Positions 5,957 to 13,253 of a stretch of 13,253 nt of DNA are shown one piece after another. Numbering within the stretch: the stretch's first letter is position 1; the number at the start of each line of letters is the position of its first letter. Below the pieces are notes generated by a model. That model was not told the DNA's origin, made no database searches, and worked only from the letters and a program-made list of their open reading frames with translations. The DNA is taken from positions 1-13,253 of the forward strand of contig JAAYHP010000177.1 of assembly GCA_012735355.1 (NCBI GenBank), written 5' to 3'. Origin of the DNA: Lysinibacillus sp. Its GTDB lineage: Bacteria > Bacillota > Bacilli > Bacillales_A > Planococcaceae. The position numbers were made by a program, and so were the translations under genes.

Positions 5957-6937
5957 ATGGCAAAAATTTTAGTAGCAGGAGAAATACCACAAAAAGGTTT
6001 AGATATTTTAGTGCAAGAGCACGAAGTAGAAGTGTTTCCGGGAGAAAAATTAATTACTGAAGAAGAATTGAAAAAACGCATCCAAAATAAAGATGCGCTT
6101 TTAAGTTTATTATCTACTCCGGTGACAAAAGAAGTAATCGATCAAGCTCCAAATTTAAAAATTATCGCCAATTATGGCGCTGGTTTTAACAATATTGATA
6201 TTGAATATGCCGCATCAAAAGGGATTCCTACTACGAATACACCTTTTGCGTCTACAAATGCAACAGCAGATTTAACAATTGCTCTTTTACTTGCTGTTGC
6301 AAGAAGAGTTGTTGGAGGCGACGTTGTATGCCGAACGATTGGTTTCAATGGTTGGGCACCATTATTTTTCCGTGGTCGTGAAGTAACTGGCAAAACAATA
6401 GGAATTGTCGGTTTTGGACAAATTGGACAAGCAGTTGCAAAAAGAGCAGCTGCCTTTGATATGAAAATTTTGTACTATGGCCCACGAAGAAAAAGTGAGG
6501 AAATCGAAAAACAATACAATGCGACTTATGTTTCTTTCGAAGAACTTTTAAAAGAATCAGATTTTATCACGTTAAATTGTTCTTACAATCCAAGTATGAA
6601 GCACATGTTTAGCACAGAGCAATTTGAAATGATGAAAGATACGGCTTATTTAATCAACTGTGCCCGAGGTCCAATCGTCGATGAAGCAGCATTAATTGAA
6701 GCTTTAAAAGAAGGTGTTATAGAAGGAGCAGCATTGGATGTATTTGAATTCGAGCCAGAAATTAGTGAAGGTTTAAAAGTGCTGAAAAATGTTGTGTTAA
6801 CACCTCATATTGGAAACGCCACTTTTGAAACGAGAGACGCTATGGCAGTGATGGCAGCCGAAAATATTGTGAAAGCATTAAGAAATGAAACTCCTTCTTA
6901 TATAGTGAACGGTGTAACAAGCGTTGCATTGAAATAA
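5957..6937 (+). CDS. D-isomer-specific 2-hydroxyacid dehydrogenase, probable glyoxylate reductase
   Basis: A 326-residue NAD(P)H-dependent cytosolic dehydrogenase. The N-terminal substrate-binding part includes YGAGFNNIDIEYA and NTPFASTNATADL. The Rossmann motif is G152-F-G154-Q-I-G157 in GKTIGIVGFGQIGQAVA. Catalytic residues are visible as R237 (NCARGPIVDE), E266 (DVFEFEPE) and H284 (TPHIGNAT). The W-A-P-L-F-F-R-G-x-E-V-x-GKT segment is close to GyaR-type glyoxylate reductases. In this operon the natural role is reduction of glyoxylate from ureidoglycolate to glycolate; hydroxypyruvate or another 2-oxoacid is possible. ATG 5957 is chosen over TTG 5951 because AGAGGTG at 5942-5948 is better spaced to it. 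It is the first gene of the operon, with the allantoinase gene 56 bp downstream. Confidence 0.88.
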   Translation: MAKILVAGEIPQKGLDILVQEHEVEVFPGEKLITEEELKKRIQNKDALLSLLSTPVTKEVIDQAPNLKIIANYGAGFNNIDIEYAASKGIPTTNTPFASTNATADLTIALLLAVARRVVGGDVVCRTIGFNGWAPLFFRGREVTGKTIGIVGFGQIGQAVAKRAAAFDMKILYYGPRRKSEEIEKQYNATYVSFEELLKESDFITLNCSYNPSMKHMFSTEQFEMMKDTAYLINCARGPIVDEAALIEALKEGVIEGAALDVFEFEPEISEGLKVLKNVVLTPHIGNATFETRDAMAVMAAENIVKALRNETPSYIVNGVTSVALK

Positions 6938-6993
6938 ATTTAATTGAATTACAGTTCCAATACTTAGGAATTATAATAAAGGAGGAAATTGAG

Positions 6994-8352
6994 ATGACAT
7001 TTGATTTAGTAATTAAAGGTGGAAATGTAGTATTTCGTGACGGTGTTCGTAAAGTTGATATCGGAATTAAAGATGAAAAAATTTCCTGCATAGCTGAAGA
7101 GATTACAGCTGATGCAAAAGAAGTAATTGATGCAAGTGGGCAATATGTAATGCCGGGTATGATTGATACTCACGTTCACATTAGTGAGCCTGGTCGAGCT
7201 CATTGGGAAGGCTTTGAAACTGGTTCTAAAGCAATGGCAGCTGGCGGTACGACAAGTTATGTAGAAATGCCATTAAATGCTCTTCCTGCAACAATTAATA
7301 AAGAGGCATTAGATCTTAAGTTGGAAGCAGCTGTCAATCAAAACTATGTGGATTACGGTTTTTATGGCGGCTTAGTTCCAGAAAATCTAGATAAATTAGA
7401 AGAATTGGCCAATGCAGGTGTATTAGCATTTAAATGTTTCCTTTCAGATATTACGAGTGATGTACCTGGAGACTTTATCCATGTGGATGACTACTCAATG
7501 TATAAAGGAATGCAGAAAATTGCTGAATTAGGTGGAATTCTATGTATCCACGCTGAAAACCCATCCGTAACGAAAAAACTAACAGAAGAAATGGTTCGAG
7601 AAGGCCGTAATTCTGCTGAAGATTATCCAGATTCACGCCCAATCTTCACGGAAGTAGATGCAGTACAACGAGCAATTTTATTCGCAAAAGAAACAGGTTG
7701 TAAACTTCATTTAGTTCATATTAGTACTTCTGAAGCGATTCAAGTCATCTTAAAAGCAAAACAAGAAGGCGTAGATGTAACAGTTGAATCTTGTCCTCAC
7801 TATTTTGCATTAACTGCTGAACAAGTTCCTGAAATTGGTCCTCGTGCTAAATGTCAACCACCAATTCGAAGAGCAAATGAAGTGGAAAAACTATGGCAAG
7901 AGTTATTGAATGGAAATATTGACTGGTTAACTTCTGATCATTCACCATGTACGGAAGATTTAAAACAAGGTAATTTCTTTGAAGCATGGGGCGGTATTAG
8001 CGGTGTGCAAAATAACGTTGATTTAATGTTTGATTTAGCAGTAAAACAACGTGGTTTAGCAGTTGAAAAATTTGTTGATCTAATTGCATACAATCCTGCA
8101 CAACGTTTCAATTTACCTCAAAAAGGAGAAATTGCTGTTTCAAAAGATGCAGACATTATTTTAGTAGATCCAAATCAATCTTACGTAGTGAAGAGAGAAG
8201 ATTTGTATTACAAAAATAAACACTCTGCATATGAAGGTCGTAAAATTGACTGTCGCGTAACGAAAACGATTGTACGCGGAAATGTCGTGTTCGATTTACA
8301 ACAAGGAATTATCGGAGAACCAAAGGGTAAATTGTTAAAAGCTAGTAAGTAA
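6994..8352 (+). CDS. allB: Allantoinase, AllB type
   Basis: A 452-residue metal-dependent cyclic amidohydrolase that opens allantoin to allantoate. All metal ligands of the dihydroorotase/allantoinase superfamily are visible: H60 and H62 in DTHVHISEPGR, the carboxylated lysine K147 in FKCFL, H186 in HAEN, H242 in VHIS, and D315 in SDHSPC. The C-terminus (TKTIVRGNVVFDLQQG, then EPKGKLL) closely recalls E. coli AllB as I remember it, which supports allantoinase over dihydropyrimidinase. Length is normal for the family. The start is ATG with AAAGGAGG at 6978-6985, 8 nt upstream, the strongest site in the operon. The second allantoinase-like gene follows after 115 bp containing a GC-rich hairpin. 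Confidence 0.92.
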   Translation: MTFDLVIKGGNVVFRDGVRKVDIGIKDEKISCIAEEITADAKEVIDASGQYVMPGMIDTHVHISEPGRAHWEGFETGSKAMAAGGTTSYVEMPLNALPATINKEALDLKLEAAVNQNYVDYGFYGGLVPENLDKLEELANAGVLAFKCFLSDITSDVPGDFIHVDDYSMYKGMQKIAELGGILCIHAENPSVTKKLTEEMVREGRNSAEDYPDSRPIFTEVDAVQRAILFAKETGCKLHLVHISTSEAIQVILKAKQEGVDVTVESCPHYFALTAEQVPEIGPRAKCQPPIRRANEVEKLWQELLNGNIDWLTSDHSPCTEDLKQGNFFEAWGGISGVQNNVDLMFDLAVKQRGLAVEKFVDLIAYNPAQRFNLPQKGEIAVSKDADIILVDPNQSYVVKREDLYYKNKHSAYEGRKIDCRVTKTIVRGNVVFDLQQGIIGEPKGKLLKASK

Positions 8353-8362
8353 TGTGGTTTCT

Positions 8363-8415
8363 GGAGTGGGGCATGGGCTATGAGTTAATACATCAATGCC
8401 CGTGGCCCACTGTCC
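8363..8415 (+). other. GC-rich hairpin between the two allantoinase genes
   Basis: GTGGGGCATGGGC (8366-8378) pairs with GCCCGTGGCCCAC (8398-8410), with one mismatch and one G-U pair over 13 positions, around a 19-nt loop. GGA/TCC can extend the stem outside. It is much richer in G and C than its surroundings and has no T tract, so it is not a standard terminator. It may be an mRNA stability or processing element, or a dispersed repeat. Confidence 0.5.
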
Positions 8416-8436
8416 GCCTGAAGAGAATCGATTGAC

Positions 8437-8451
8437 ACAGTACTTTACTGT
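8437..8451 (+). other. Small inverted repeat next to the second allantoinase ribosome binding site
   Basis: ACAGTA-CTT-TACTGT, six-bp perfect arms with a 3-nt centre, ending one base before the AAAGGAGA ribosome binding site (8453-8460). It could be an operator or a weak hairpin affecting translation. A TTGACA at 8432-8437 overlaps it, but no -10 lies at suitable distance. Confidence 0.3.
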
Positions 8452-8467
8452 AAAAGGAGATATTAAC

Positions 8468-9808
8468 ATGACAAATTACGATTTAATTATTAGAAACGGT
8501 CAAATTGTAACAGATGAATCAGTAAATAAAGGTGACATTGCTGTAAAAGATGGAAAAATCGTTGAAGTAACAACGAATCAATCGATTGAAGGAAGCGCAA
8601 CGCAAGAAATTAATGCAGAAGGCCTTCATGTTTTCCCGGGCTTAATTGATACCCACGTACATTTCAATGAGCCGGGTCGAACGGAATGGGAAGGAATCGA
8701 AACAGGAAGTAAAAGCCTTGCTGCGGGTGGAGTTACAGCATATTTCGATATGCCATTAAACAGTACGCCACCAGTAATTGATAAAGAAAACTTAGTGAAC
8801 AAACAAAAACTTTCAGAAGAAAAATCTGTCGTAAATCCATATTATTGGGGCGGACTTGTACCAGAAAATATCGTTAAGTTAAAAGAACTTCATGAAAATG
8901 GTGTTATTGGTTTTAAAGCCTTTATGTCGCCGAGTGGTATTGATGATTTTAATTCTGCAGACGATGAAACTCTTTTTAAAGGTATGACAGAAATCGCTAC
9001 ATTTGGATCTCTACTTGCTGTTCATGCTGAAAGTACGGTTATTTGTGATCAACTTGCATCACAAAAAATTAAAGAAGGTAAAACTTCTGCACGAGATTTT
9101 GTTGAATCTCGACCAATTATTTCTGAAATCGAAGCAGTACGTAGAGTTATTTCTTATGCTGAAGCAACAGGTTGTAAACTGCATGTAGTTCACGCAAGTT
9201 CTAGAAAAGTCGTTCAAGAAATTGAAGAAGCGAAGCAACGAGGTGTAGATGCCTCTGTAGAAACTTGTGCGCATTATTTATCTTTAACTGTAAAAGACTT
9301 AGAAGAAAAAGGTGGCTTGGCAAAATGTTGTCCACCACTAAGAGATGAAGATGAAGTAGAAGATTTATGGGAAGCCGTTAAAAACGGTGAAATCGATATG
9401 ATTGCTTCAGACCACTCTCCAGCACCAGCTTCAATGAAAACTATTACAGATAACTACTTTGAAGGTTGGGGCGGAATTTCTGGAGCCCAATCAACATTAA
9501 ATGTGTTGCTTACAGAAGGATATTTCAAACGCAATTTACCTTTAGAGAAAATCGTTACTCTAATGGCTACAAATCCTGCGAAAAGATTTGGATTAGAGAA
9601 TAAAGGGGCAATTGCAAAAGGTTTTGACGCAGAAATTACGATGGTGGATTTAAATGAAAGCTTCACGTTACAAAATGAAGATTTATTCTATCGCCATCAA
9701 CATTCACCTTATGTTGGTAAAACATTTAAAGGGAAAGTAAAAACAACAATCGTAAATGGCAAGGTTGTCTTTGATCAAGGCACATTTCCAAATGATTCAA
9801 AATATTAA
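8468..9808 (+). CDS. pucH: Allantoinase (second paralogue, PucH-like)
   Basis: A 446-residue cyclic amidohydrolase, paralogous to the preceding gene and aligned with it almost without gaps. The metal site is complete: H63 and H65 in DTHVHFNEPGRTEWEG, K150 in GFKAF, H186 in VHAES, H242 in VHAS, and D315 in SDHSPAP. NEPGRTEWEG and DMPLNSTPPV are allantoinase-type substrate-region motifs. It differs from its neighbour around the active-site loops (SDHSPAPASMK against SDHSPCTEDLK) and has a shorter C-terminus, so a different preference among allantoin enantiomers or related hydantoins is possible. The start is ATG with AAAGGAGA 7 nt upstream; an upstream in-frame GTG at 8396 lacks such a site and would begin inside the hairpin. 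The permease gene follows after 25 bp. Assignment to PucH rather than another AllB is by resemblance only. Confidence 0.88.
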   Translation: MTNYDLIIRNGQIVTDESVNKGDIAVKDGKIVEVTTNQSIEGSATQEINAEGLHVFPGLIDTHVHFNEPGRTEWEGIETGSKSLAAGGVTAYFDMPLNSTPPVIDKENLVNKQKLSEEKSVVNPYYWGGLVPENIVKLKELHENGVIGFKAFMSPSGIDDFNSADDETLFKGMTEIATFGSLLAVHAESTVICDQLASQKIKEGKTSARDFVESRPIISEIEAVRRVISYAEATGCKLHVVHASSRKVVQEIEEAKQRGVDASVETCAHYLSLTVKDLEEKGGLAKCCPPLRDEDEVEDLWEAVKNGEIDMIASDHSPAPASMKTITDNYFEGWGGISGAQSTLNVLLTEGYFKRNLPLEKIVTLMATNPAKRFGLENKGAIAKGFDAEITMVDLNESFTLQNEDLFYRHQHSPYVGKTFKGKVKTTIVNGKVVFDQGTFPNDSKY

Positions 9809-9833
9809 ATAAAGGAAAGTAGAAGTGAAATAG

Positions 9834-11201
9834 ATGAAAAATGAACTAAAAAAAGCAGATAACTGGCTTGGTGGTTTACAATGGTTAATGTTTATTTTCA
9901 TTAACACTGTTGTAGTACCAATTACAGTAGGTGCTGCTTATAACTTAACACAGGAACAAATTGTAAGTACGATGCAATTCTCATTCATTATCGGTGGACT
10001 TGGATGTCTATTGCAGGCAGTTATTGGACATAGAAGACCGATTATGGACGGGCCATCTGGTTTATGGTGGGGTGTTATTCTTGCCCTTTCATCAATGTCA
10101 GCAGCTCAAGGTATTCCGTTAGCTGAAGTTGGTGGAAGTATTGCTGTTGGGGTTATAATTGCTGGTATTTTAACAATATAAATCGGTGTTACTGGTGTTG
10201 GGTATTATTTAGAAAAATTATTTAACGCTAGTGTAATGGGTACCTTCATGGTATTGTTTGGTGTTTCTTTATGTATTAGTTTCTTAAAAGGTATGTTAGG
10301 TATTTCTGGTGGAGAACCAATTAATGTCGGGGTTGCAGCATTGGCTATTGGTATTGCTGTATTAGTATTAATCTTATCTGTAAAAGGTTCAAAAAAAATT
10401 GCTCAATATTCAATGTTAATTGGTATTATTATCGGTTGGCCTTTATTTGCCTTATTACTAGGTTCTGAAAGCCAATTAGGTGGAGAAGTTTCGACATCTT
10501 TAGAATTATTCCTATTCCCATTAGGTGAGCCTGCATGGAATATCGGAATTATTATTACTGTAGTTGTAACAGGAATTCTTAACTTATCGAAACAATATGG
10601 GTCAATTAGAGGTACAGATATTATGTATCCTGACCAACCATCAACTGGTAAAGACTATCGCAACTCATTTTTAATTACTGGTGTACAAAGTATTTTATCT
10701 GGACTTTTAGGTTTAGTACCGTATTCACCATTCGTATCATCAATTGGATTTATCCAACAAACGAAAATCTATGAAAGAATGCCATTTATTTTTGCATCCG
10801 TTATGTTCTTTATTATGGGTGTTATCCCGCAAATCGGATACTTCTTTACACTGCTTCCGTTAAGTATCGGTAGTGCTGTATTATTCGTATCATACGTAAC
10901 ATTATTTGGTTCTGCACTTGAATGGTATAAGAAAGTTGAATTTAACACGACAAATGTTTATCGTGCGGCAATTCCATGTTTCCTTGGTTTAGTGTTAATG
11001 GCTATTCCAGGTTCAGCATTCTCAACTTTACCAGAATTTACACAACCTTTACTTTCTAATGGCTTATTGATGGGTACTACGTTAGCCATCATCATTGAAA
11101 ATGTAATGAATTGGGATAAAATTGGCGTAACAGATAAAGCAAGTGATAAAATAAGTAGAAAGCTTAGTGGTAAAGTAATAAAAGTTCAAAAACATTTCTA
11201 A
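9834..11201 (+). pseudogene. NCS2-family nucleobase permease, interrupted by an in-frame TAA
   Basis: A polytopic inner-membrane symporter of the uracil/xanthine permease (NCS2) family, about 455 codons, full family length. The N-terminal part has DNWLGGLQWLMFIFINTVVVPITVG and the conserved GPSGLWWGV. The C-terminal part has the family segment RGTDIMYP followed by ITGVQSILSGLLGLVPYSPFVSSIGFIQQT. The reading frame is intact except for TAA at 10179-10181, which sits inside a hydrophobic helix (GILTI-stop-IGVTGVGYYLEKLF). Both sides are in the same frame. The first part alone (115 residues) could not form a transporter. Position after the allantoinases suggests uptake of allantoin, uric acid or another purine. 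The E. coli allantoin cluster likewise has an NCS2 permease next to allB. A Leu codon TTA mutated to TAA, readthrough or a sequencing error would all explain it. The ribosome binding site is weak (AAAGGA about 17 nt upstream). Confidence 0.8.
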
Positions 11202-11256
11202 TAATTATGTGTGCATCATTGATTGCATTCCGAAAAAATAAATAGAAGTGATTGTA

Positions 11257-11278
11257 TTAGAAAGAAAAAAGTTTCTAA
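11257..11278. promoter_or_regulatory. Inverted repeat upstream of the terminator and pucR-like gene
   Basis: TTAGAAA (11257-11263) and TTTCTAA (11272-11278) form perfect 7-bp arms around GAAAAAAG. It lies 6 bp before the terminator stem. It could be an operator for the regulator gene downstream or just part of a larger 3' structure. No clear promoter is seen in 11202-11284. Confidence 0.25.
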
Positions 11279-11284
11279 GCAATA

Positions 11285-11328
11285 AAAAGGGAGTGTCTCA
11301 AAATGATTTATTAGACGCTCCCTTTTCT
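11285..11328 (+). terminator. Intrinsic terminator ending the permease transcript
   Basis: AAAAGGGAGTGTC (11285-11297) pairs with GACGCTCCCTTTT (11314-11326) with a single G-U pair, a 16-nt loop, and T4 C T T at the 3' side. It separates the catabolic operon from the regulator gene. The regulator's ribosome binding site begins only about 10 bp beyond it, so either partial readthrough or a promoter upstream must supply the regulator transcript. Confidence 0.75.
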
Positions 11329-11351
11329 TCTATTAGTTAGGAGGGATTAAT

Positions 11352-13007
11352 TTGGAATTTTTAGTTAGTGATATGTTAAAATTACCGTCTTTAAAAGATG
11401 CGGTTGTATTAAGTGGTGAACAGTATTTACATAAAGCTGTAAAAGGTTCCACGATAATGGAAGCTCCAGATATTACTGATTGGCTAAAAGGTGGCGAACT
11501 AGTTTTAACAAGCCTATATCCGATTATTCCCTTCAGCGAAGAAGCACAAAGGAAAGTTATTGCTAAGCTTGCACAAAAAGGAGTCAGCGCTTTAGTCATT
11601 AAAACTCATCGATTTGTAGATGAAATTCCTAAACATATCATTGATGAAGGGGAAAAAAATAAGTTACCCATTATTCAAATTCCGAAAGAAGTCCCTTACG
11701 TTGACATTATGTATCCTGTGATGGAAGAAATTTTGGATACTCAAGTGAAAAAGCTTCAATACTATAAAGAAATTCACGATCAATTTACAGCTTTGTCTTT
11801 GGCAAATGAAAGTGAAATAAAAATTATAGAAACTTTAGAATGTTTAATAGGTAATCCTGTTGCTTTATTTGACCGAAATTTTTATTGCTTAGCTACAACA
11901 CAACCAGATTTAGTTCATTTTCAAATCGTTGAGAAAAATTTCACGATAGAAAAAACGGAACAAATGAAATTTCCTCATTATCGTCAGATGGTTCGGCACC
12001 AAGGAGATGATGGGAAAATTGGACATCAAATTGTTGTTCCAATTGAATCGATTAACCAAATTAAAACCTATCTGTTAATTGGTGAAATGAATAAACCATT
12101 ACATGAATTGGATTTTATTGCTATCGAAAATGCGGCGAATGCCCTTTCACTAGAATTAGTGAAAAAGTTTGCCATTGCAGAAGTAAATAAGCGATTTAAA
12201 AATGATTTATTGGAACAAATTATTGAAGGAAAAATTCCACCTCATAACCTTTTCCATGATGCCAATTTAATTGGTTGGGACTTGGAAGGTTCCTTTACTG
12301 TTATTTTATTTAAAACAAGTAGAGATATAGATTCTAGTTCCTCGAAAAATATTATATCTAATGGCCGTGATGAAACATTGCTGTATGAAGCAATTAATCA
12401 GTATACGCCGAATGCAATCATTGGTAATAGAAGTGGAATTACCGTAGTGCTTAAAAAGATTGAAATGGATGATGAGGACTGGTTAGACAAAATTAAAAAT
12501 CGTGTGTATAAAATCAATGATTGGATCAAAAAGCAAAACAGTAAGATAAAGATTCAAGTTGGTATAGGGACTCAAGCAGAAGATATTACGTTTATTAACC
12601 AATGCTATAAAAAAGCGTTGGATGCCCTTGAATTTGGGGAGATTCTGAATGGGGAAGAACATATTACTTCTTATTCAGAATTAGGTGTTTTTCGTATGCT
12701 TGGCCATTTTACAAATTTTGAAGAGTTAAAATCATTTATCCCACCATCGCTACAAAAGTTATTAGATTACCAACAGACAAACAAAACCGATTTAATAAAG
12801 ACATTAAAAGTTTTCTTACAGTGTAATCAGAATGCTACAAAAGCATCTCAACAACTTTTTGTTCATTATAAAACAGCTGTTTATCGAATTGAACGAATTA
12901 AAGAAATAACAGGAATGGATTTTGAAGATGGTGAGGAAATGTTGCAAGTTCAAATTGGTTTAAAAATTATTGAATTAATTGAACGAGAAAATATAAATAA
13001 ATATTAA
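11352..13007 (+). CDS. pucR: PucR-family transcriptional regulator
   Basis: A 551-residue cytosolic regulator of purine catabolism type. Order of domains: PucR N-terminal ligand-sensing domain at about 5-125 (VSDMLKLPSLKDAVVLSG, then GVSALVIKTHRF and LPIIQIP); a GAF-like middle part at about 150-270; a degenerate GGDEF-like (CdaR) domain at about 300-435 ending near QVGIGTQAEDI; and the C-terminal PucR-type helix-turn-helix at about 485-540 (FLQCNQNATKASQQLFVHYKTAVYRIERIKEITG). The start is TTG, supported by AGGAGGG at 11339-11345, 6 nt upstream; there is no nearby ATG alternative. In B. subtilis PucR activates and represses purine-degradation genes in response to allantoin-related effectors. 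The adjacent allantoinases make the same role likely here. A RidA-family gene follows after 17 bp, probably cotranscribed. Confidence 0.9.
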   Translation: MEFLVSDMLKLPSLKDAVVLSGEQYLHKAVKGSTIMEAPDITDWLKGGELVLTSLYPIIPFSEEAQRKVIAKLAQKGVSALVIKTHRFVDEIPKHIIDEGEKNKLPIIQIPKEVPYVDIMYPVMEEILDTQVKKLQYYKEIHDQFTALSLANESEIKIIETLECLIGNPVALFDRNFYCLATTQPDLVHFQIVEKNFTIEKTEQMKFPHYRQMVRHQGDDGKIGHQIVVPIESINQIKTYLLIGEMNKPLHELDFIAIENAANALSLELVKKFAIAEVNKRFKNDLLEQIIEGKIPPHNLFHDANLIGWDLEGSFTVILFKTSRDIDSSSSKNIISNGRDETLLYEAINQYTPNAIIGNRSGITVVLKKIEMDDEDWLDKIKNRVYKINDWIKKQNSKIKIQVGIGTQAEDITFINQCYKKALDALEFGEILNGEEHITSYSELGVFRMLGHFTNFEELKSFIPPSLQKLLDYQQTNKTDLIKTLKVFLQCNQNATKASQQLFVHYKTAVYRIERIKEITGMDFEDGEEMLQVQIGLKIIELIERENINKY

Positions 13008-13024
13008 AAATAGGAGTGTTAATT

Positions 13025-13253
13025 ATGAGTAGAAAAGTTTATACAGCAAAAAGCGTGACAGCATCAGGACCATATTCTCATGCAGTGGATGCAGATGACT
13101 ATATTTTTTTATCAGGACAAACAGCAATGAATTCGGAAGAAGTAGAAAATTTGCAAGGAAATATCACTGAACAAACGAAACGTTGTTTTAAAAACTTATC
13201 GGAAGTTTTAGAAGCGGCTAATTTAACAGAAGCAGAAGTAGTGAAAGTAAATG
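13025..13253 (+). CDS. RidA/YjgF/YER057c/UK114-family protein, 3' end outside window
   Basis: The first 76 residues of a small Rid-family protein (normally about 125-130 residues) are visible; the frame is open to the window edge. Recognisable are the substrate-pocket segment SGPYSHAVDADDYIFLSGQT and the helix with TEQTKRCFKNLSEVLEAANLT. The conserved arginine that separates deaminase RidA from other subgroups lies beyond the edge, so enzyme activity cannot be judged. RidA proteins hydrolyse reactive enamine/imine intermediates; relatives such as RutC act in ring-nitrogen catabolism, which would fit next to a purine regulator. The ATG has AGGAG at 13012-13016, 8 nt upstream. Confidence 0.85.
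   Translation, partial: MSRKVYTAKSVTASGPYSHAVDADDYIFLSGQTAMNSEEVENLQGNITEQTKRCFKNLSEVLEAANLTEAEVVKVN

Noticed and set aside
6172..7203. Several minus-strand open frames across the dehydrogenase and first allantoinase
   Set aside because: They are antisense to strongly conserved coding sequence and encode nothing recognisable.
8432..8460. Internal promoter with TTGACA before the second allantoinase
   Set aside because: A perfect -35-like hexamer is present, but the position of a -10 is occupied by the ribosome binding site (AGGAGA), so it is not a plausible sigma-A promoter.
9003..9666. Extra open frames on both strands inside the second allantoinase
   Set aside because: Out-of-frame shadows of a gene whose active-site motifs are all in the chosen frame.
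2379..10235. Genetic code with TAA reassigned to an amino acid
   Set aside because: TAA ends several other genes here at natural C-termini, for example the TetR-family regulator, the dehydrogenase and both allantoinases, so reassignment does not fit.
11333..11599. Minus-strand open frame over the pucR-like start
   Set aside because: Antisense to the PucR N-terminal domain; no ribosome binding site.

Overview
The window looks like a chromosomal stretch from a low-GC Gram-positive bacterium of the Bacillales. Supporting signs are AT-rich coding sequence, strong AGGAGG-type ribosome binding sites, TTG starts, a consensus CcpA (cre) site, a PucR-type purine-catabolism regulator and Bacillus-like protein families. 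I cannot fix the genus from sequence alone.

Left part (1-5600) is a mixed set of unrelated short units. A DsbA-family thiol oxidoreductase (minus) is divergent from a TetR-family regulator (plus). A MATE-type efflux pump (minus) is split by one in-frame TAA. A DUF6933 + pRiA4b ORF-3-like protein (plus) follows, then a block of eight contiguous degenerate 21-bp tandem repeats, then an alpha/beta hydrolase (minus) with an HGGG motif and a Ser-Asp-His triad.

The gene-free stretch 5590-5956 is a rich regulatory region. It holds four TGWTAA motifs at an exact 22-bp pitch, a perfect 17-bp palindrome coinciding with one of them, and a near-perfect cre site. It precedes the main operon.

Right part (5957-13253) is an allantoin/purine-ring catabolism locus. 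It encodes a GyaR-like 2-hydroxyacid dehydrogenase (probable glyoxylate reductase), two tandem but clearly different allantoinases (one like E. coli AllB, one more like Bacillus PucH), and an NCS2-family nucleobase permease broken by a single in-frame TAA. A terminator follows, then a PucR-family regulator with a RidA-family gene 17 bp behind it, cut off by the window end. The likely logic is uptake of a purine derivative, hydrolytic opening of allantoin to allantoate, and reduction of the glyoxylate released downstream to glycolate, under PucR and carbon-catabolite (CcpA) control. No allantoate amidohydrolase is present in the window.

The most notable points are the 21-bp tandem array, the 22-bp phased motif array before the operon, the paired allantoinases, and two independent single-codon TAA interruptions in otherwise intact transporter genes. 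A third gene has an apparent ATA where the ribosome binding site predicts a start. No wholly new system is evident; the repeat arrays are the least explained parts.
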